A stretch of DNA of 64,000 nucleotides, taken from the NCBI RefSeq assembly GCF_014138045.1, contig NZ_JACGXA010000001.1, positions 186,001 through 250,000 on the forward strand, given 5' to 3'. Every line of letters begins with the position of its first letter. The first letter of the stretch is position 1. This DNA comes from Nocardioides ginsengisegetis (lineage in GTDB: Bacteria; Actinomycetota; Actinomycetes; Propionibacteriales; Nocardioidaceae). Shown in pieces: positions 25,493 to 34,856 of this stretch. A program made the translations under genes and the position numbers. The notes below the pieces were generated by a model, which did not search any database, was not told where the DNA came from, and saw only the letters and a list, made by a program, of their open reading frames with translations.

Positions 25493-26442
25493 TGGCAGGG
25501 AACAGTCAGCGCAAGGGCGCGATCAAGAAGACCGGCAAGGGCAACCCCACCGCCGGCTCCGGTGGTCGCGTGCGCCGTGGTCTCGAGGGCAAGGGCCCCA
25601 CGCCCAAGGCCAAGGACCGCCCCAACCACAAGGTCTACAAGCAGGTCAACAAGGTCGACAAGTCGGCCGCGGCGCGCCCCAAGCGGCGTACGACGAAGAG
25701 CTCGGACGCCGAGTGGATCGCCGGGCGCAACTCCGTGGTCGAGGCGCTGCGCGAGGGCGTGCCGGTCAACGGCATCTACGTCGCCGAGGGCGCCGAGCGC
25801 GACAGCCGGCTGCGTGAGGCGTTCAAGCTGGCCGCGGACAAGGGCCTGAACCTCCTCGAGGTCACCCGCAACGAGATGGACCGGATGACCGGCGGCGCCG
25901 TGCACCAGGGCCTCTGCGCGCGGATCCCTGCCTACGAGTACGCCCACCCCGACGACCTGCTCGACGCGGCGGCGGCCAACGGCGAGAAGCCGCTGATCGT
26001 CGCGCTCGACCAGGTCACCGATCCCCGCAACCTCGGCGCGATCGTGCGCAGCGCGGCCGGCTTCGGTGCCCACGGCGTCCTGATCCCCGAGCGTCGCGCG
26101 GCCGGCATGACCGCCTCGGCGTGGAAGACCAGCGCCGGCGCGGCCGCCCGCATCCCGGTCGCCCAGACGGTCAACTTGACCCGCCAGCTCAAGGCCTACC
26201 AGGACGCCGGCTGCATGGTCATCGGGCTCGCGGCCGACGGTGACATCACGCTGCCCGAGCTCGACCTCGCCGACGGCCCGCTCGTCGTGGTGGTCGGCTC
26301 GGAGGGCAACGGGCTGTCCCGCCTGGTCGCCGAGACCTGCGACCAGCTCGTGTCGATCCCGATGGCCAACCAGGTCGAGTCGCTCAACGCGGGGGTGGCG
26401 GCGTCGGTGACGCTCTACGCCATCGCGCAGGCGCGCGCCTGA
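25492..26442 (+). CDS. rlmB: 23S rRNA (guanosine-2'-O-)-methyltransferase, RlmB/TrmH family
   Basis: A 316-residue SPOUT methyltransferase. The first 75 residues are Lys/Arg/Gly-rich and disordered ([20 protein letters not shown]), then a substrate-binding domain ([18 protein letters not shown]) and the knotted SAM-binding domain with [12 protein letters not shown] (motif 1), [15 protein letters not shown] (motif 2) and [18 protein letters not shown] (motif 3). It methylates a guanosine ribose in 23S rRNA or a related tRNA site. The ATG follows cysS in a TAATG junction. Confidence 0.95.
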   Translation: MAGNSQRKGAIKKTGKGNPTAGSGGRVRRGLEGKGPTPKAKDRPNHKVYKQVNKVDKSAAARPKRRTTKSSDAEWIAGRNSVVEALREGVPVNGIYVAEGAERDSRLREAFKLAADKGLNLLEVTRNEMDRMTGGAVHQGLCARIPAYEYAHPDDLLDAAAANGEKPLIVALDQVTDPRNLGAIVRSAAGFGAHGVLIPERRAAGMTASAWKTSAGAAARIPVAQTVNLTRQLKAYQDAGCMVIGLAADGDITLPELDLADGPLVVVVGSEGNGLSRLVAETCDQLVSIPMANQVESLNAGVAASVTLYAIAQARA

Positions 26443-26444
26443 CC

Positions 26445-28025
26445 ATGTCGTCCTCTCCGCAGTCCCCGGGTCGTGTGCCCGAGGACGCGCGGGGGCGCGT
26501 GCTCAGGCACACGGCGACGGTGTCGCGGCTGACGGCGTACGTCGCGGTCTGGACGATCGTCGCCTTCCTGGCCGGTCTGCTGTTCTTCCTCTCGAGCAGC
26601 CGCACGGTCGTGCTGGCCAGCCACGACGCGCAGGTCAGCCCCGACCTCGGGGGGCACGTGGTCGTGCACACCGGGCCGGTGCTGCCGGACTTCCGGCTCG
26701 ACACCGGCAACACCCTGGGCGTCGACATCCGCCTGGGCAAGACCGAGGCGCGCTCGACCGACGACCTCGTCCGGCGCTACATCTCCATCGCGGGACAACC
26801 TGACTCCCAGGTCGACAAGGTCAAGGACGCCGTGGCCGACATGGCCTGGGACGCCGCGCTCCGCGGCGCCGTCGTCGGCCTGGTGCCGATCCTGGTCTGG
26901 CTGCTCCTCGGCAGGAGACGGCGGCGGGACCTGGGCGCCCGCGCCCTGGGGCCGCAGGGCGCGCTGGCCGGACTGCTCGTCGTCTTCCTCGTGCTGATGG
27001 CGTGGCAGCCGTGGACGCGCAACGAGTCGGTGGTGGAGTCGGAACACCCGTGGATGTCGCTGGGCGACTTCGTCGGCCCCGACGTCACGCTGCCCGAGGA
27101 GGCCGCCGGGATCGAGGTGCGCGGTGACGTCACGACCGACCAGACCCGTCGCCTGCTCACCAGCGCGATCTCCAAGTACGAGTCGAGCAAGAGCTGGTAC
27201 GTCACCGCCGCCACCGATGCCGCGGCCCTCGACCTGCACCAGCCCTCGGAGGGTGAGACGGTCGTCGTGCTCGTCGCCGACCGGCACGACAACATCGGCA
27301 TGGACCAGGTCGCCCGCGCCCTCGGCGACGCGGCGGGCGCCACGGCCGTCTTCGACGCCGGGGACGACACCTCGGCCGGCAAGTCCTGGGAGGAGTTCAG
27401 CCTCGACTCGGTGACCCAGGCCTTCGACGGGCTCCGGCGCTACGGCGTCGCCGGCAACCACGACCACGGCACGTTCGTCTCGTCCTACCTCGACAGCCAC
27501 GGCTGGACGATGATGGACGGGGAGGTCATCGACGGGCCCGACGGCGCGACCCTGCTCGGTGTCGACGACCCCCGCTCGAGCGGTCTCGGGGCCTGGCGGG
27601 ACGAGACCGGGCTGAGCTTCGACGAGGTGGGCCAACGGCTGTCCGACGTCGCGTGCGCCTCACCGGTGCGGGTCAGCACGATGCTCGTGCACGACGCCGA
27701 CCTCGCCGCCGACGCCCTGGCCCGCGGCTGCGTCGACCTGGTCCTGGCCGGCCACCTGCACGTCCAGGAGGGGCCGACGCGGGTGGTGGGCAGCAACGGC
27801 CAGGTGGGGTACTCCTACACGACCGGCACGGCGGGCGGGGCGGCGTACGCCATCGCGATCGGGGGCAAGCCGCGCCGCGATGCCCAGATCAGCCTGGTGA
27901 CCTACCGCGACGGACGGCCGGTGGGGATCCAGCCGGTGACGCTGCGGACGACCGGCGAGTTCCACGTCGCCGCCTACATCCCCCTCGTGCTCACCCCGTC
28001 GCGAGTGGAGACGGCTCAGAAGTAG
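26445..28025 (+). CDS. Membrane-anchored metallophosphoesterase
   Basis: A 526-residue protein. Residues 1-25 are cytoplasmic and encoded by a palindromic repeat (SPGRVPEDARGRVLRHTATV). Helix 1 (about 30-50, AYVAVWTIVAFLAGLLFFL) is followed by an outside loop, two more helices (LRGAVVGLVPILVWLLLG; GALAGLLVVFLVLMAWQPW), and a C-terminal calcineurin-like domain: LVADRHDNIGM, GVAGNHDHGTF (metal-binding Asn/His) and LAGHLHVQEGPTR. The usual first motif GDxHG is replaced by ADRHD. It starts 3 bp after rlmB. The active site should be extracytoplasmic. The substrate is unknown. The 3' end overlaps the convergent eis-like gene by 10 bp. Confidence 0.85.
   Translation: MSSSPQSPGRVPEDARGRVLRHTATVSRLTAYVAVWTIVAFLAGLLFFLSSSRTVVLASHDAQVSPDLGGHVVVHTGPVLPDFRLDTGNTLGVDIRLGKTEARSTDDLVRRYISIAGQPDSQVDKVKDAVADMAWDAALRGAVVGLVPILVWLLLGRRRRRDLGARALGPQGALAGLLVVFLVLMAWQPWTRNESVVESEHPWMSLGDFVGPDVTLPEEAAGIEVRGDVTTDQTRRLLTSAISKYESSKSWYVTAATDAAALDLHQPSEGETVVVLVADRHDNIGMDQVARALGDAAGATAVFDAGDDTSAGKSWEEFSLDSVTQAFDGLRRYGVAGNHDHGTFVSSYLDSHGWTMMDGEVIDGPDGATLLGVDDPRSSGLGAWRDETGLSFDEVGQRLSDVACASPVRVSTMLVHDADLAADALARGCVDLVLAGHLHVQEGPTRVVGSNGQVGYSYTTGTAGGAAYAIAIGGKPRRDAQISLVTYRDGRPVGIQPVTLRTTGEFHVAAYIPLVLTPSRVETAQK
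26472..26513. repeat. Translated copy of the 42-bp palindrome (family B)
   Basis: A near-palindrome with 19-bp arms (17 of 19 pairs) that matches the intergenic palindrome at 43672-43713. It lies inside the coding sequence of the metallophosphoesterase and encodes RVPEDARGRVLRHT, its N-terminal cytoplasmic segment. Confidence 0.85.
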
Positions 28026-29209
28026 TCGCGGATGTGCACCTGGCGGCCGCCGAGCAACGCGTCGAGCGTGGCGTCGAAGGCCGCGTCGCCGCCGGTGAGG
28101 TGGCCCGCGAGCCGCAGGTTGCCCGCGGACTGCGCGCCGGCGTAGGCGAGTGCGAGGCCCTGCGGGGTCAGCTCCGCGGCCCCGTCGGGTACGTCGCCCG
28201 CCGTGCAGCTGGCCTGGCCGTCGGCGACGACGAGCCGGTAGCCGCCGTCCATGGTGCCGAGCGGGTCGCCGGCGACCCGGAAGGCGATCGAGGCGACCCC
28301 GACCAGCGGCAGCGCCTCGAACGCCCCCACCACGTCGTGCACGCGGAGCATGTAGGGGTGGCGGTGCACGACCTCCCACTCGGGAAAGGGCAGGACGAGG
28401 CGGGCCAGGTCGTCGCCGCTGGTGTGGACGCGGACCCGGCCGGTGACGCTGCCGAAGCTGCCGAGCAGCCGCCACAGCGCGCGGGCGGCGTCGGGGGTCA
28501 GCGCGACCAGGTCCTCGACCTCGATCGAGGCGGCCGCGTCGTAGCCGGTGCCGCGCTGCCACATCACGTAGCCGACCACGCCGGTGCCGTCCTCGGCGAG
28601 CGTGATGCCGGTGAACGCGCCGACCACCTCCTCGTCCGCGGCGGTGAACGACGGCCCCGAGCGGGTCAGCGGGCCGTTCTGCTGCGCCGCCCACGCGTCG
28701 TACACCGCACGGACGGCGGGCATGTCGCCAACGGTGGCACGGCGGGTGGTCGTGCCCGTCGGTGCGGCGACCGAGGCGAGGGCGGCGGTCGGGACCTCGA
28801 CGGTGTCGTAGGAGCCGATCAGCTCGTAGCCGAAGCGGCGGTAGATCCCCGGCGCGGTCGGGAAGAGCGTCGAGATCACCTGGCCGCGGGTGGCGGCGTC
28901 GGCGAGCGTGGCCGCGAAGAGGTCGGTCAGCAGGCCCGCGCCGCGGCGCTCGGCGACCACGGTGACGCCGGCGATCCCGCACGTGGGGACCTGCACGCCG
29001 CGCCACCACGAGTCGTAGTCCCGGGCGAGCATCCGCGCGACCAGGGCGTCGTCCTCGAAGGTGCCCCACGAGTGGCGGCCCGGGTAGGGGTAGTCAGCCG
29101 GGTCGGGCATCACGAAGTCGCTCGGCGGCGCGCCGAAGGCCTCCAGGCCGAGGCGGACCGACGCCTCGAGGTCGTCGCGGGTGAGGGGACGGGTATGGCG
29201 GTTCGGCAC
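28016..29209 (-). CDS. Eis-type GNAT N-acetyltransferase
   Basis: A 397-residue protein with the three-part Eis architecture: an N-terminal GNAT domain with the acetyl-CoA loop VVAERRGAGLLTDLF (V-x-x-x-R-G-x-G), a second GNAT fold (about 160-290; RRATVGDMPAVRAVYDAWAA) and a C-terminal SCP2-like domain ending in the conserved carboxylate (QVHIRDYF). Such enzymes acetylate amines on aminoglycosides, peptides or proteins. It uses a GTG start (VPNRHTRPLTRDDLEASVRL). The end overlaps the convergent phosphoesterase gene by 10 bp. Confidence 0.9.
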   Translation of the reverse strand: MPNRHTRPLTRDDLEASVRLGLEAFGAPPSDFVMPDPADYPYPGRHSWGTFEDDALVARMLARDYDSWWRGVQVPTCGIAGVTVVAERRGAGLLTDLFAATLADAATRGQVISTLFPTAPGIYRRFGYELIGSYDTVEVPTAALASVAAPTGTTTRRATVGDMPAVRAVYDAWAAQQNGPLTRSGPSFTAADEEVVGAFTGITLAEDGTGVVGYVMWQRGTGYDAAASIEVEDLVALTPDAARALWRLLGSFGSVTGRVRVHTSGDDLARLVLPFPEWEVVHRHPYMLRVHDVVGAFEALPLVGVASIAFRVAGDPLGTMDGGYRLVVADGQASCTAGDVPDGAAELTPQGLALAYAGAQSAGNLRLAGHLTGGDAAFDATLDALLGGRQVHIRDYF

Positions 29210-29309
29210 GGGGGCACTCTGCCCGGTTTTCGCACGTCCTGCCCGCGTATTTCGGGGCGCCCTGTGGATGACGGTCCGGCCCGACCCCGCTGGTGGGTAG
29301 GAGGCCGGC

Positions 29310-30065
29310 ATGGATCCGGTCTGCGCGCTCGAGCGGCTCGGCGGCGTCGCCACCACCGAGCGCCTCCTGCGCCTCACCACCCCCGCGCGGCTGCGCGCCG
29401 CGTGGCTCGCGGGGGTGGTGGTGCGGCTCCGGCGCGGGATCTACGCGCTCCCCGGGGCCGAGCGGGCGATCGCCGCGGCCGCCCGGCTCGGCGGGATCGT
29501 GTCGCACCTGTCGGCCGCTCAGCTGCACGGGTGGGAGGTGGCGTTCTCTCCCACCTGCCCGTGGGTGAGCGTTCCGCGCAACAGGGAGGTCCGGGAGCGC
29601 CGCGGGAGCCTGGTCTTCTGGGCCGACCTGGACGACGAGCGCGGGCCGGTGACCAGTCCGCTCCGGACCGTCCTGGACTGCGGCAGGCGGCTGGCGCCCG
29701 GCCCCGCCCTGGCCGTGGCCGACTCCGCGCTGCGCCACCGTGCGGTCGACCGCGACGAGCTCGAGGTGGCGGCGGCCGGCGTGCGCGGGAAGGGCGCGGC
29801 GAAGGTGCGCTGGATCGCCGCGCATGCCGACGGGCGAGCGTTCAACCCGTTCGAGTCGGTGCATCCGGACCTCGTGGACGTGCGGCGCCGCCTGGTGCTC
29901 GAGGCGGACTCCTGGGAGTTTCACACCGGCCGGGAGGCGCACGACCGCGACTGCCGCCGCTACGACGAGCTCGTCCTGTCCGGCTGGACGGTGCTGCGCT
30001 TCACGTGGCGACAGGTGATGTACGACCCCGACTGGGTGCTCGCGTGCCTGCGTTCCCTCGCGTGA
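29310..30065 (+). CDS. AbiEi-like/DUF559 protein with an internal deletion
   Basis: A 251-residue protein of an actinobacterial family that joins an AbiEi-type N-terminal winged helix ([32 protein letters not shown]) and middle domain ([18 protein letters not shown]) to a C-terminal Vsr-like DUF559 nuclease domain ([40 protein letters not shown]). In relatives the text NPFESVLRAIALDVPG continues for about 27 residues before PDLVDV; here NPFESV is followed directly by HPDLVDV. The frame is kept, so this looks like an in-frame deletion removing the first part of the nuclease fold. A TAGGAGG site precedes the ATG. No AbiEii toxin is adjacent; it is a solo gene. Confidence 0.75.
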   Translation: MDPVCALERLGGVATTERLLRLTTPARLRAAWLAGVVVRLRRGIYALPGAERAIAAAARLGGIVSHLSAAQLHGWEVAFSPTCPWVSVPRNREVRERRGSLVFWADLDDERGPVTSPLRTVLDCGRRLAPGPALAVADSALRHRAVDRDELEVAAAGVRGKGAAKVRWIAAHADGRAFNPFESVHPDLVDVRRRLVLEADSWEFHTGREAHDRDCRRYDELVLSGWTVLRFTWRQVMYDPDWVLACLRSLA

Positions 30066-30076
30066 TCGACGTTACC

Positions 30077-30133
30077 GGGGGCAAACGTGGACGAAAGCAG
30101 CCGGATTGCGGGGTGGGGCTCGCGTTTGCCCCC
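30077..30133. repeat. Inverted repeat between the AbiEi-like and acyl-CoA dehydrogenase genes
   Basis: Perfect 11-bp arms (GGGGGCAAACG at 30077-30087 and CGTTTGCCCCC at 30123-30133) enclose 35 bp. It starts 12 bp after the stop of the upstream gene and could act as a terminator or an attenuator of the following gene. Confidence 0.55.
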
Positions 30134-30186
30134 TGGAGCGTCGCCTCGACATCGGGGCAGGTCTGAGGTCGTCCTACGATCGGGGG

Positions 30187-31335
30187 GTGGCTACCAACGT
30201 TGACCGACTGCTGCCCACCGACGAGGCCGAGGCGCTGCTCGCGCTGACCCGCGAGATCGCCGTCAAGGAGCTCGCGCCGCAGGTGCACGAGATGGAGGAA
30301 GCGGCGGCGTTCCCCGCGGAGGCCTACCGGCTGCTGGGCAAGTCGGGGCTGCTGAGCCTGCCCTTCGACGAGGGCTACGGCGGTGGCGGCCAGCCCTACG
30401 AGGTCTACCTGCAGGTGATCGAGGAGATCGCCGCGGCCTGGCCGAGCGTCGGCGTCGGGACCAGCGTCCACTCGCTGACCGCGACCGTCGTGGCCGCCAA
30501 CGCAACGCCCGAGCAGTGCGACGAGTGGCTGCCCAAGATGCTGTCGGGGGAGTGGCTGGGCGCCTACTGCCTGTCCGAGCCGCAGGCCGGGTCGGACGTC
30601 AGCGGCATCCGCACCAAGGCCGTCCGCGACGGCGACGACTACGTCGTGACCGGCACGAAGCAGTGGATCAGCAACGGGTCCTGCGCCGACTACTACATCC
30701 TCTTCGCCCGCACCTCCGAGGACGCCAAGCGCGGCCTCTCGGCCTTCATCGTCCCGGCCGACACCGCCGGCATGAGCTTCGGTGCGCCCGAGAAGAAGAT
30801 GGGCCTGGCCTGCGACGTCACCACCCAGGTGATCTTCGAGGGGGCCCGCATCCCGGCCGCCCAGATGGTGGGTGAAGAGGGCGCCGGCATGAAGGTGGCG
30901 CTGTCCGCCCTCGACGCCGGCCGGCTCGGCATCGCCGCCGTCGGCACCGGCATCGCCCAGGCCGCGCTCGCCCACGCGGTCGCGTATGCCAACGAACGCG
31001 TCCAGTTCGGCAAGCCGATCGGCCAGCAGCAGGGCCTGCAGTTCCTGCTCGCCGACATGGCGGCCGACGTCGAGCGCGCGCGGGCGACGTACCTCCACGC
31101 GGCGCGGCTCAAGGACGCCGGCCGGCCGTTCTCCCGCCAAGCCTCGATCGCCAAGCTGACCGCCACCGACGCCGCCATGCGGGTCACCACCGACGCGGTG
31201 CAGGTGCTCGGCGGCAACGGCTACACGCGGGAGTACCCCGTCGAGCGGCTCTTCCGCGACGCCAAGGTGACCCAGATCTTCGAGGGCACCAACCAGATCC
31301 AGCGGATGGTGATCGGCCGGGACCTCCTCCGCTAG
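30187..31335 (+). CDS. Acyl-CoA dehydrogenase
   Basis: A 382-residue flavoprotein that introduces an alpha-beta double bond in acyl-CoA thioesters. Conserved segments: [20 protein letters not shown] (FAD/substrate loop), [39 protein letters not shown] and the C-terminal [20 protein letters not shown] followed by [19 protein letters not shown]. The catalytic Glu is in [12 protein letters not shown] position (EGTN), as in short/branched-chain dehydrogenases. It uses a GTG start ([18 protein letters not shown]). The following transporter operon may be functionally linked but has its own promoter. Confidence 0.93.
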   Translation: MATNVDRLLPTDEAEALLALTREIAVKELAPQVHEMEEAAAFPAEAYRLLGKSGLLSLPFDEGYGGGGQPYEVYLQVIEEIAAAWPSVGVGTSVHSLTATVVAANATPEQCDEWLPKMLSGEWLGAYCLSEPQAGSDVSGIRTKAVRDGDDYVVTGTKQWISNGSCADYYILFARTSEDAKRGLSAFIVPADTAGMSFGAPEKKMGLACDVTTQVIFEGARIPAAQMVGEEGAGMKVALSALDAGRLGIAAVGTGIAQAALAHAVAYANERVQFGKPIGQQQGLQFLLADMAADVERARATYLHAARLKDAGRPFSRQASIAKLTATDAAMRVTTDAVQVLGGNGYTREYPVERLFRDAKVTQIFEGTNQIQRMVIGRDLLR

Positions 31336-31402
31336 GCCGCCCCGACTGGATCGGACCACCCTGTGGCCCCCGTCACCTTCTGGAGCATGTGTCGTTGTGA
31401 AT

Positions 31403-31416
31403 TGATACGTGTTCTA
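31403..31416. promoter_or_regulatory. KstR-like palindrome upstream of the ABC importer operon
   Basis: TGATACGTGTTCTA (complement TAGAACACGTATCA) fits the KstR operator form TNNAACNNGTTNNA at all but one base. It lies 18-31 bp before the lipoprotein start, overlapping the probable promoter. A perfect match to the same form is found at 46234-46247. KstR controls steroid uptake and catabolism in other actinobacteria; the identity of the regulator here is inferred. Confidence 0.45.
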
Positions 31417-31433
31417 GAAATGCGGAGGTTCGC

Positions 31434-32924
31434 ATGCTCCAGCCCCGCCCCGGCCCCCGCCGGGCCCCCCGGACCGGGTCGCTGACCCTCGCCGCCGGGG
31501 TCGCGCTGCTGTCCCTCGTCCTCGCGGCCTGCGGCAGCCAGCTCGACCCGGCCACGGTCGCCCGCGTCAACGGCACCACGGCCGGCGGTGTCCAGGGCGG
31601 CAGTGCGCTCGGGGGCGGTGCCGGCACCCAGGCGGGCGGCGGCACCACCTCCGCCGGCGGTACGTCGACCGCCGGTGGCGGCTCGGGGTCCACCGGCGGC
31701 GGCTCCTCGGCGAGCGGCGCGACGGGCGGGGGCGGGACCACCCAGGGCAGCGGTGACAACGCGGCGACCGGCGGCGGCAAGGGCGGAAGCTGCGCCGGGT
31801 TCAAGAACGGCCCGGGCATCACCGACTCGACCATCACCATCGGCAACTCCTCCGACATCTCCGGCCCGGTGCCGGGGCTGTTCGAGGCCAGCCAGGACGC
31901 GGTGGAGGCCTACGTCGCCTACTTCAACGCCACCAGCGACATCTGCGGCCGCAAGCTCGAGCTCAAGTCCTACGACAGCCGCACCGACGCCTCGGCCGAC
32001 CAGCAGGCCTACACCAAGGCCTGCGACGAGACCTTCGCGATGGTCGGCTCGATGTCGGCCTTCGACTCCGGCGGCGCGAGCACCGCCCAGTCCTGCGGGC
32101 TGCCCGACCTCCGCTCGGCCGCCGTCACCGGCGACCGCGACCGCTGCACCACGTGCTTCGGCGCCCAGTCGACGGTGGCGACCGAGTTCGAGAACGCCGT
32201 CCCCGACTACGTCATCAAGAACCACCCGGACGCCGCGAAGCACGCCGCGATGCTCTACATCAACGCCGGCGCCGCCGCCGAGAACGGCAAGCTCCAGGCC
32301 GAAGCGATGGGCAAGCGCGGCATGCACTTCGACTACGTGCAGGGCATCGACATCTCGGAGTTCAACTACGCGCCCTACGTCCAGCAGATGAAGGACAAGG
32401 GCGTCGAGTACGTCCAGATGATCGCCTCAACGGCGCAGTTCGTCCGGCTCGCGCAGGCCATGCAGCAGCAGGGCTTCAAGCCGGAGGTCTTCATGCTCGA
32501 CCCCACGGCGTACACCAAGGACTACGTCGAGAGCGGCGGCGACGCGGTCGAGGGCACCACGCTGTTCATCAACTTCACGCCCTTCGAGGAGGCCTCCTCC
32601 AACAAGGAGGAGCAGCTCTACCTCAGCTGGCTCCAGCAGGTGAAGCCCGGCGCGGAGCCCAGCTTCTTCGGGCTGTTCTCGTGGTCGGCGGCCCGGCTGT
32701 TCGTCGAGCGGGCCACCGCCCTCGGAGGGAAGCTGAGCCGCCCGGCGCTGATCTCCGACGTCGCGAAGGTGGACGGCTGGACGGCCAACGGGCTGCACTC
32801 GCCGCAGCACGTCGGCCCCAAGCACACCGGTGACTGCTGGCGGTTCATCCAGCTGCAGCACGGTCGCTGGGTGCCGGTCGGCGGGACGAAGTACACCTGC
32901 AACGGCGTCACGACGGTGGGCTGA
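31434..32924 (+). CDS. ABC transporter substrate-binding lipoprotein (branched-chain amino acid type)
   Basis: A 496-residue lipoprotein. The signal peptide ends in the lipobox LAAC (VALLSLVLAACGSQLD). Residues about 45-120 are a Gly/Thr/Ser-rich flexible spacer (GGVQGGSALGGGAGTQAGGG). The periplasmic-binding fold type I (Peripla_BP_6, LivJ-like) follows from ITDSTITIGNSSDISGPVPG. Cys pairs (DICGRKLEL, KACDETFAM, DRCTTCFGAQ) suggest disulfides. It captures a substrate for the following permease; the substrate is not evident, and members of this group bind amino acids, amides, aromatic acids or steroid breakdown products. A GGAGG site precedes the ATG. Confidence 0.88.
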   Translation: MLQPRPGPRRAPRTGSLTLAAGVALLSLVLAACGSQLDPATVARVNGTTAGGVQGGSALGGGAGTQAGGGTTSAGGTSTAGGGSGSTGGGSSASGATGGGGTTQGSGDNAATGGGKGGSCAGFKNGPGITDSTITIGNSSDISGPVPGLFEASQDAVEAYVAYFNATSDICGRKLELKSYDSRTDASADQQAYTKACDETFAMVGSMSAFDSGGASTAQSCGLPDLRSAAVTGDRDRCTTCFGAQSTVATEFENAVPDYVIKNHPDAAKHAAMLYINAGAAAENGKLQAEAMGKRGMHFDYVQGIDISEFNYAPYVQQMKDKGVEYVQMIASTAQFVRLAQAMQQQGFKPEVFMLDPTAYTKDYVESGGDAVEGTTLFINFTPFEEASSNKEEQLYLSWLQQVKPGAEPSFFGLFSWSAARLFVERATALGGKLSRPALISDVAKVDGWTANGLHSPQHVGPKHTGDCWRFIQLQHGRWVPVGGTKYTCNGVTTVG

Positions 32925-32927
32925 GGC

Positions 32928-34856
32928 ATGAGCTCGCTGCTGTCGTTCACGATCCTGGGCCTCTTCACCGGCGCGGCGTACGCCATCGCGGCCAGCGGCC
33001 TCGTGCTGACCTACACCACGACCCGCGTCTTCAACATCGCGCACGGCGCCTTCGGCATGGTCATGGCCTTCACGTTCTGGGACTTCAGCCAGCGCCAGGG
33101 GATGCCGACCTGGCTGGCGCTCGTCCTCGTGCTCGGCGTGGTCGCGCCGGGCACCGGCTGGTTCATCCAGCGCTACGTCACCCGCGGCCTCGGCGAGGGG
33201 CCGGTCAGCGTCGCGCTGGTGGTCACCGTCGGGCTGTTCGTGGGCTGCATCGGTCTCGCCCAGCAGATCTGGCCGCCGGCGGCGCGCACCGTCCCGCCGT
33301 TCTTCCCCGCCAGCGGCCTGCAGGTCGGCGGCACCTACGTGACTGCCCACCAGGTCATCACGATCGTGCTGTCGGCGGTGGTCGCGCTGCTGCTCTACCT
33401 GCTGCTCAACCGCACCCGCATCGGCACCGCCATGCGCGCCTCGGTCGACAACCCCGACCTGCTCAAGCTCTTCGGCGGCAAGCCCCAGCAGGTCGCGTCG
33501 CTCTCGTGGGCGATCGGCACCTCGCTGGCCGCCCTCGCCGGGATCCTGCTGGTCCCGATCATCGGGCTCGACTACTACGCCCTGACGCTGCTCGTCATCA
33601 ACGCGTACGCCGCGGCGATGCTCGGTCGGCTCAAGAGCCTGCCCCTGACGTTCGTCGGGGCCATGGGGCTCGGCATCCTCCAGTCGTTCGCGGTCGCCTA
33701 CCTGCCCTCGCAAGGCGCCCTGTCGGGCATCCGCGCCGTGGTGCCGGCGCTGTTCCTCTTCGGGGTGATCGTGCTGATGCCGCAGGCCCAGCTGCGGATC
33801 GGGCAGGTCAAGGGCATCGTGTCGGCGCCGCTGCCGTCGACGACGCAGGCGCTCGGCTGGGGTGGCGGCCTCGTGCTGCTGGCCATGGCGCTCGCGGCCG
33901 GCATGTCGCAGGCCAACCTGCTGCTGGTGGGCACGGCCGCGACGTACGCCATGGTGATGCTGTCGCTGGTCCTGCTCACCGGCTACGGCGGCCATGTCTC
34001 GCTCGCGCAGTTCACCTTCGCTGGCGTCGGTGCGCTGGCCTACGCCAAGCTCGACCAGCCCAACCTCTACGGCCTGCTGCTGTCCGCGCTGGTCGCCGCC
34101 GCGGTCGGTGCGCTCGTCGCCCTGCCCGTGCTGCGGCTGACCGGGCTCTACCTCGCGCTGTCCACGCTCGCCTTCGGCGTGCTGATGGACAAGATGATCT
34201 TCCAGGCCGACTACGCGTTCGGCTACAACGGCACCCTCCACGCCGACCGGCTCTCGATCCTGGGGGCGTCGATCGGCTCCACCGGCGCGTACGTCGTGGT
34301 GATGGTCGTCTTCTTCGTCCTCATGGGGCTGGCGCTGCTCCTGCTCCGCCGCGGGGCGCTCGGCCGCCTGCTGATCGCGATGCGCGACAGCCCGCAGGCC
34401 TGCGGCACCCTCGGGCTGGACCTGCGGTGGTGGCGGGTCGGGCTCTTCGGGGCGTCCGCGGGGATGGCCGGGCTCGCCGGCGCGCTGTTCGCCGGGCTGC
34501 GCGGCACGATCGGCGCCGCGGACTTCCAGTTCTTCAACAGCCTGCCGCTGCTGCTGCTCGCGGTCGTCTTCGGCGTCACCTCGGTGACCGGGGCGGCGCT
34601 GGGTGGGGTCGGGCTGATGCTGCTGCCGGTCCTGCAGTCGTCCAACCCGTCGGCCGCCGGCGCGATCTTCGCGGTGATCGGCTTCGGCGCGGTCGCGCTC
34701 GGCCGGGACCCCAACGGGCTGTCCAACCTGCTGTTCGGGCTCGGCCGCCGGCTCGACTCCCGGCTCGGCCTCGGGGACCTGCGCGACCGGCTGCCGCTCG
34801 GCGGTCGACGTACGGGTCGACGTACGGGAGAGGTGCACGCGCATGTCGCTTCTTGA
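32928..34856 (+). CDS. Fused LivH-LivM ABC permease
   Basis: A 642-residue membrane protein joining two branched-chain-type permeases usually encoded separately. The LivH half (1-290) contains LVLTYTTTRVFNIAHGAFGM and ALAGILLVPIIGLDYYALTL; the LivM half (300-620) contains LTGYGGHVSLAQFTFAGVGA and RRGALGRLLIAMRDSPQACG (EAA-type coupling loop) and FGASAGMAGLAGALFAGLRG. About 18-20 helices. A tandem 12-bp DNA repeat near the end encodes RRTGRRTG in the cytoplasmic tail. It starts 3 bp after the lipoprotein gene and overlaps the first ATPase gene by 14 bp, so the whole set is one operon. Confidence 0.9.
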   Translation: MSSLLSFTILGLFTGAAYAIAASGLVLTYTTTRVFNIAHGAFGMVMAFTFWDFSQRQGMPTWLALVLVLGVVAPGTGWFIQRYVTRGLGEGPVSVALVVTVGLFVGCIGLAQQIWPPAARTVPPFFPASGLQVGGTYVTAHQVITIVLSAVVALLLYLLLNRTRIGTAMRASVDNPDLLKLFGGKPQQVASLSWAIGTSLAALAGILLVPIIGLDYYALTLLVINAYAAAMLGRLKSLPLTFVGAMGLGILQSFAVAYLPSQGALSGIRAVVPALFLFGVIVLMPQAQLRIGQVKGIVSAPLPSTTQALGWGGGLVLLAMALAAGMSQANLLLVGTAATYAMVMLSLVLLTGYGGHVSLAQFTFAGVGALAYAKLDQPNLYGLLLSALVAAAVGALVALPVLRLTGLYLALSTLAFGVLMDKMIFQADYAFGYNGTLHADRLSILGASIGSTGAYVVVMVVFFVLMGLALLLLRRGALGRLLIAMRDSPQACGTLGLDLRWWRVGLFGASAGMAGLAGALFAGLRGTIGAADFQFFNSLPLLLLAVVFGVTSVTGAALGGVGLMLLPVLQSSNPSAAGAIFAVIGFGAVALGRDPNGLSNLLFGLGRRLDSRLGLGDLRDRLPLGGRRTGRRTGEVHAHVAS

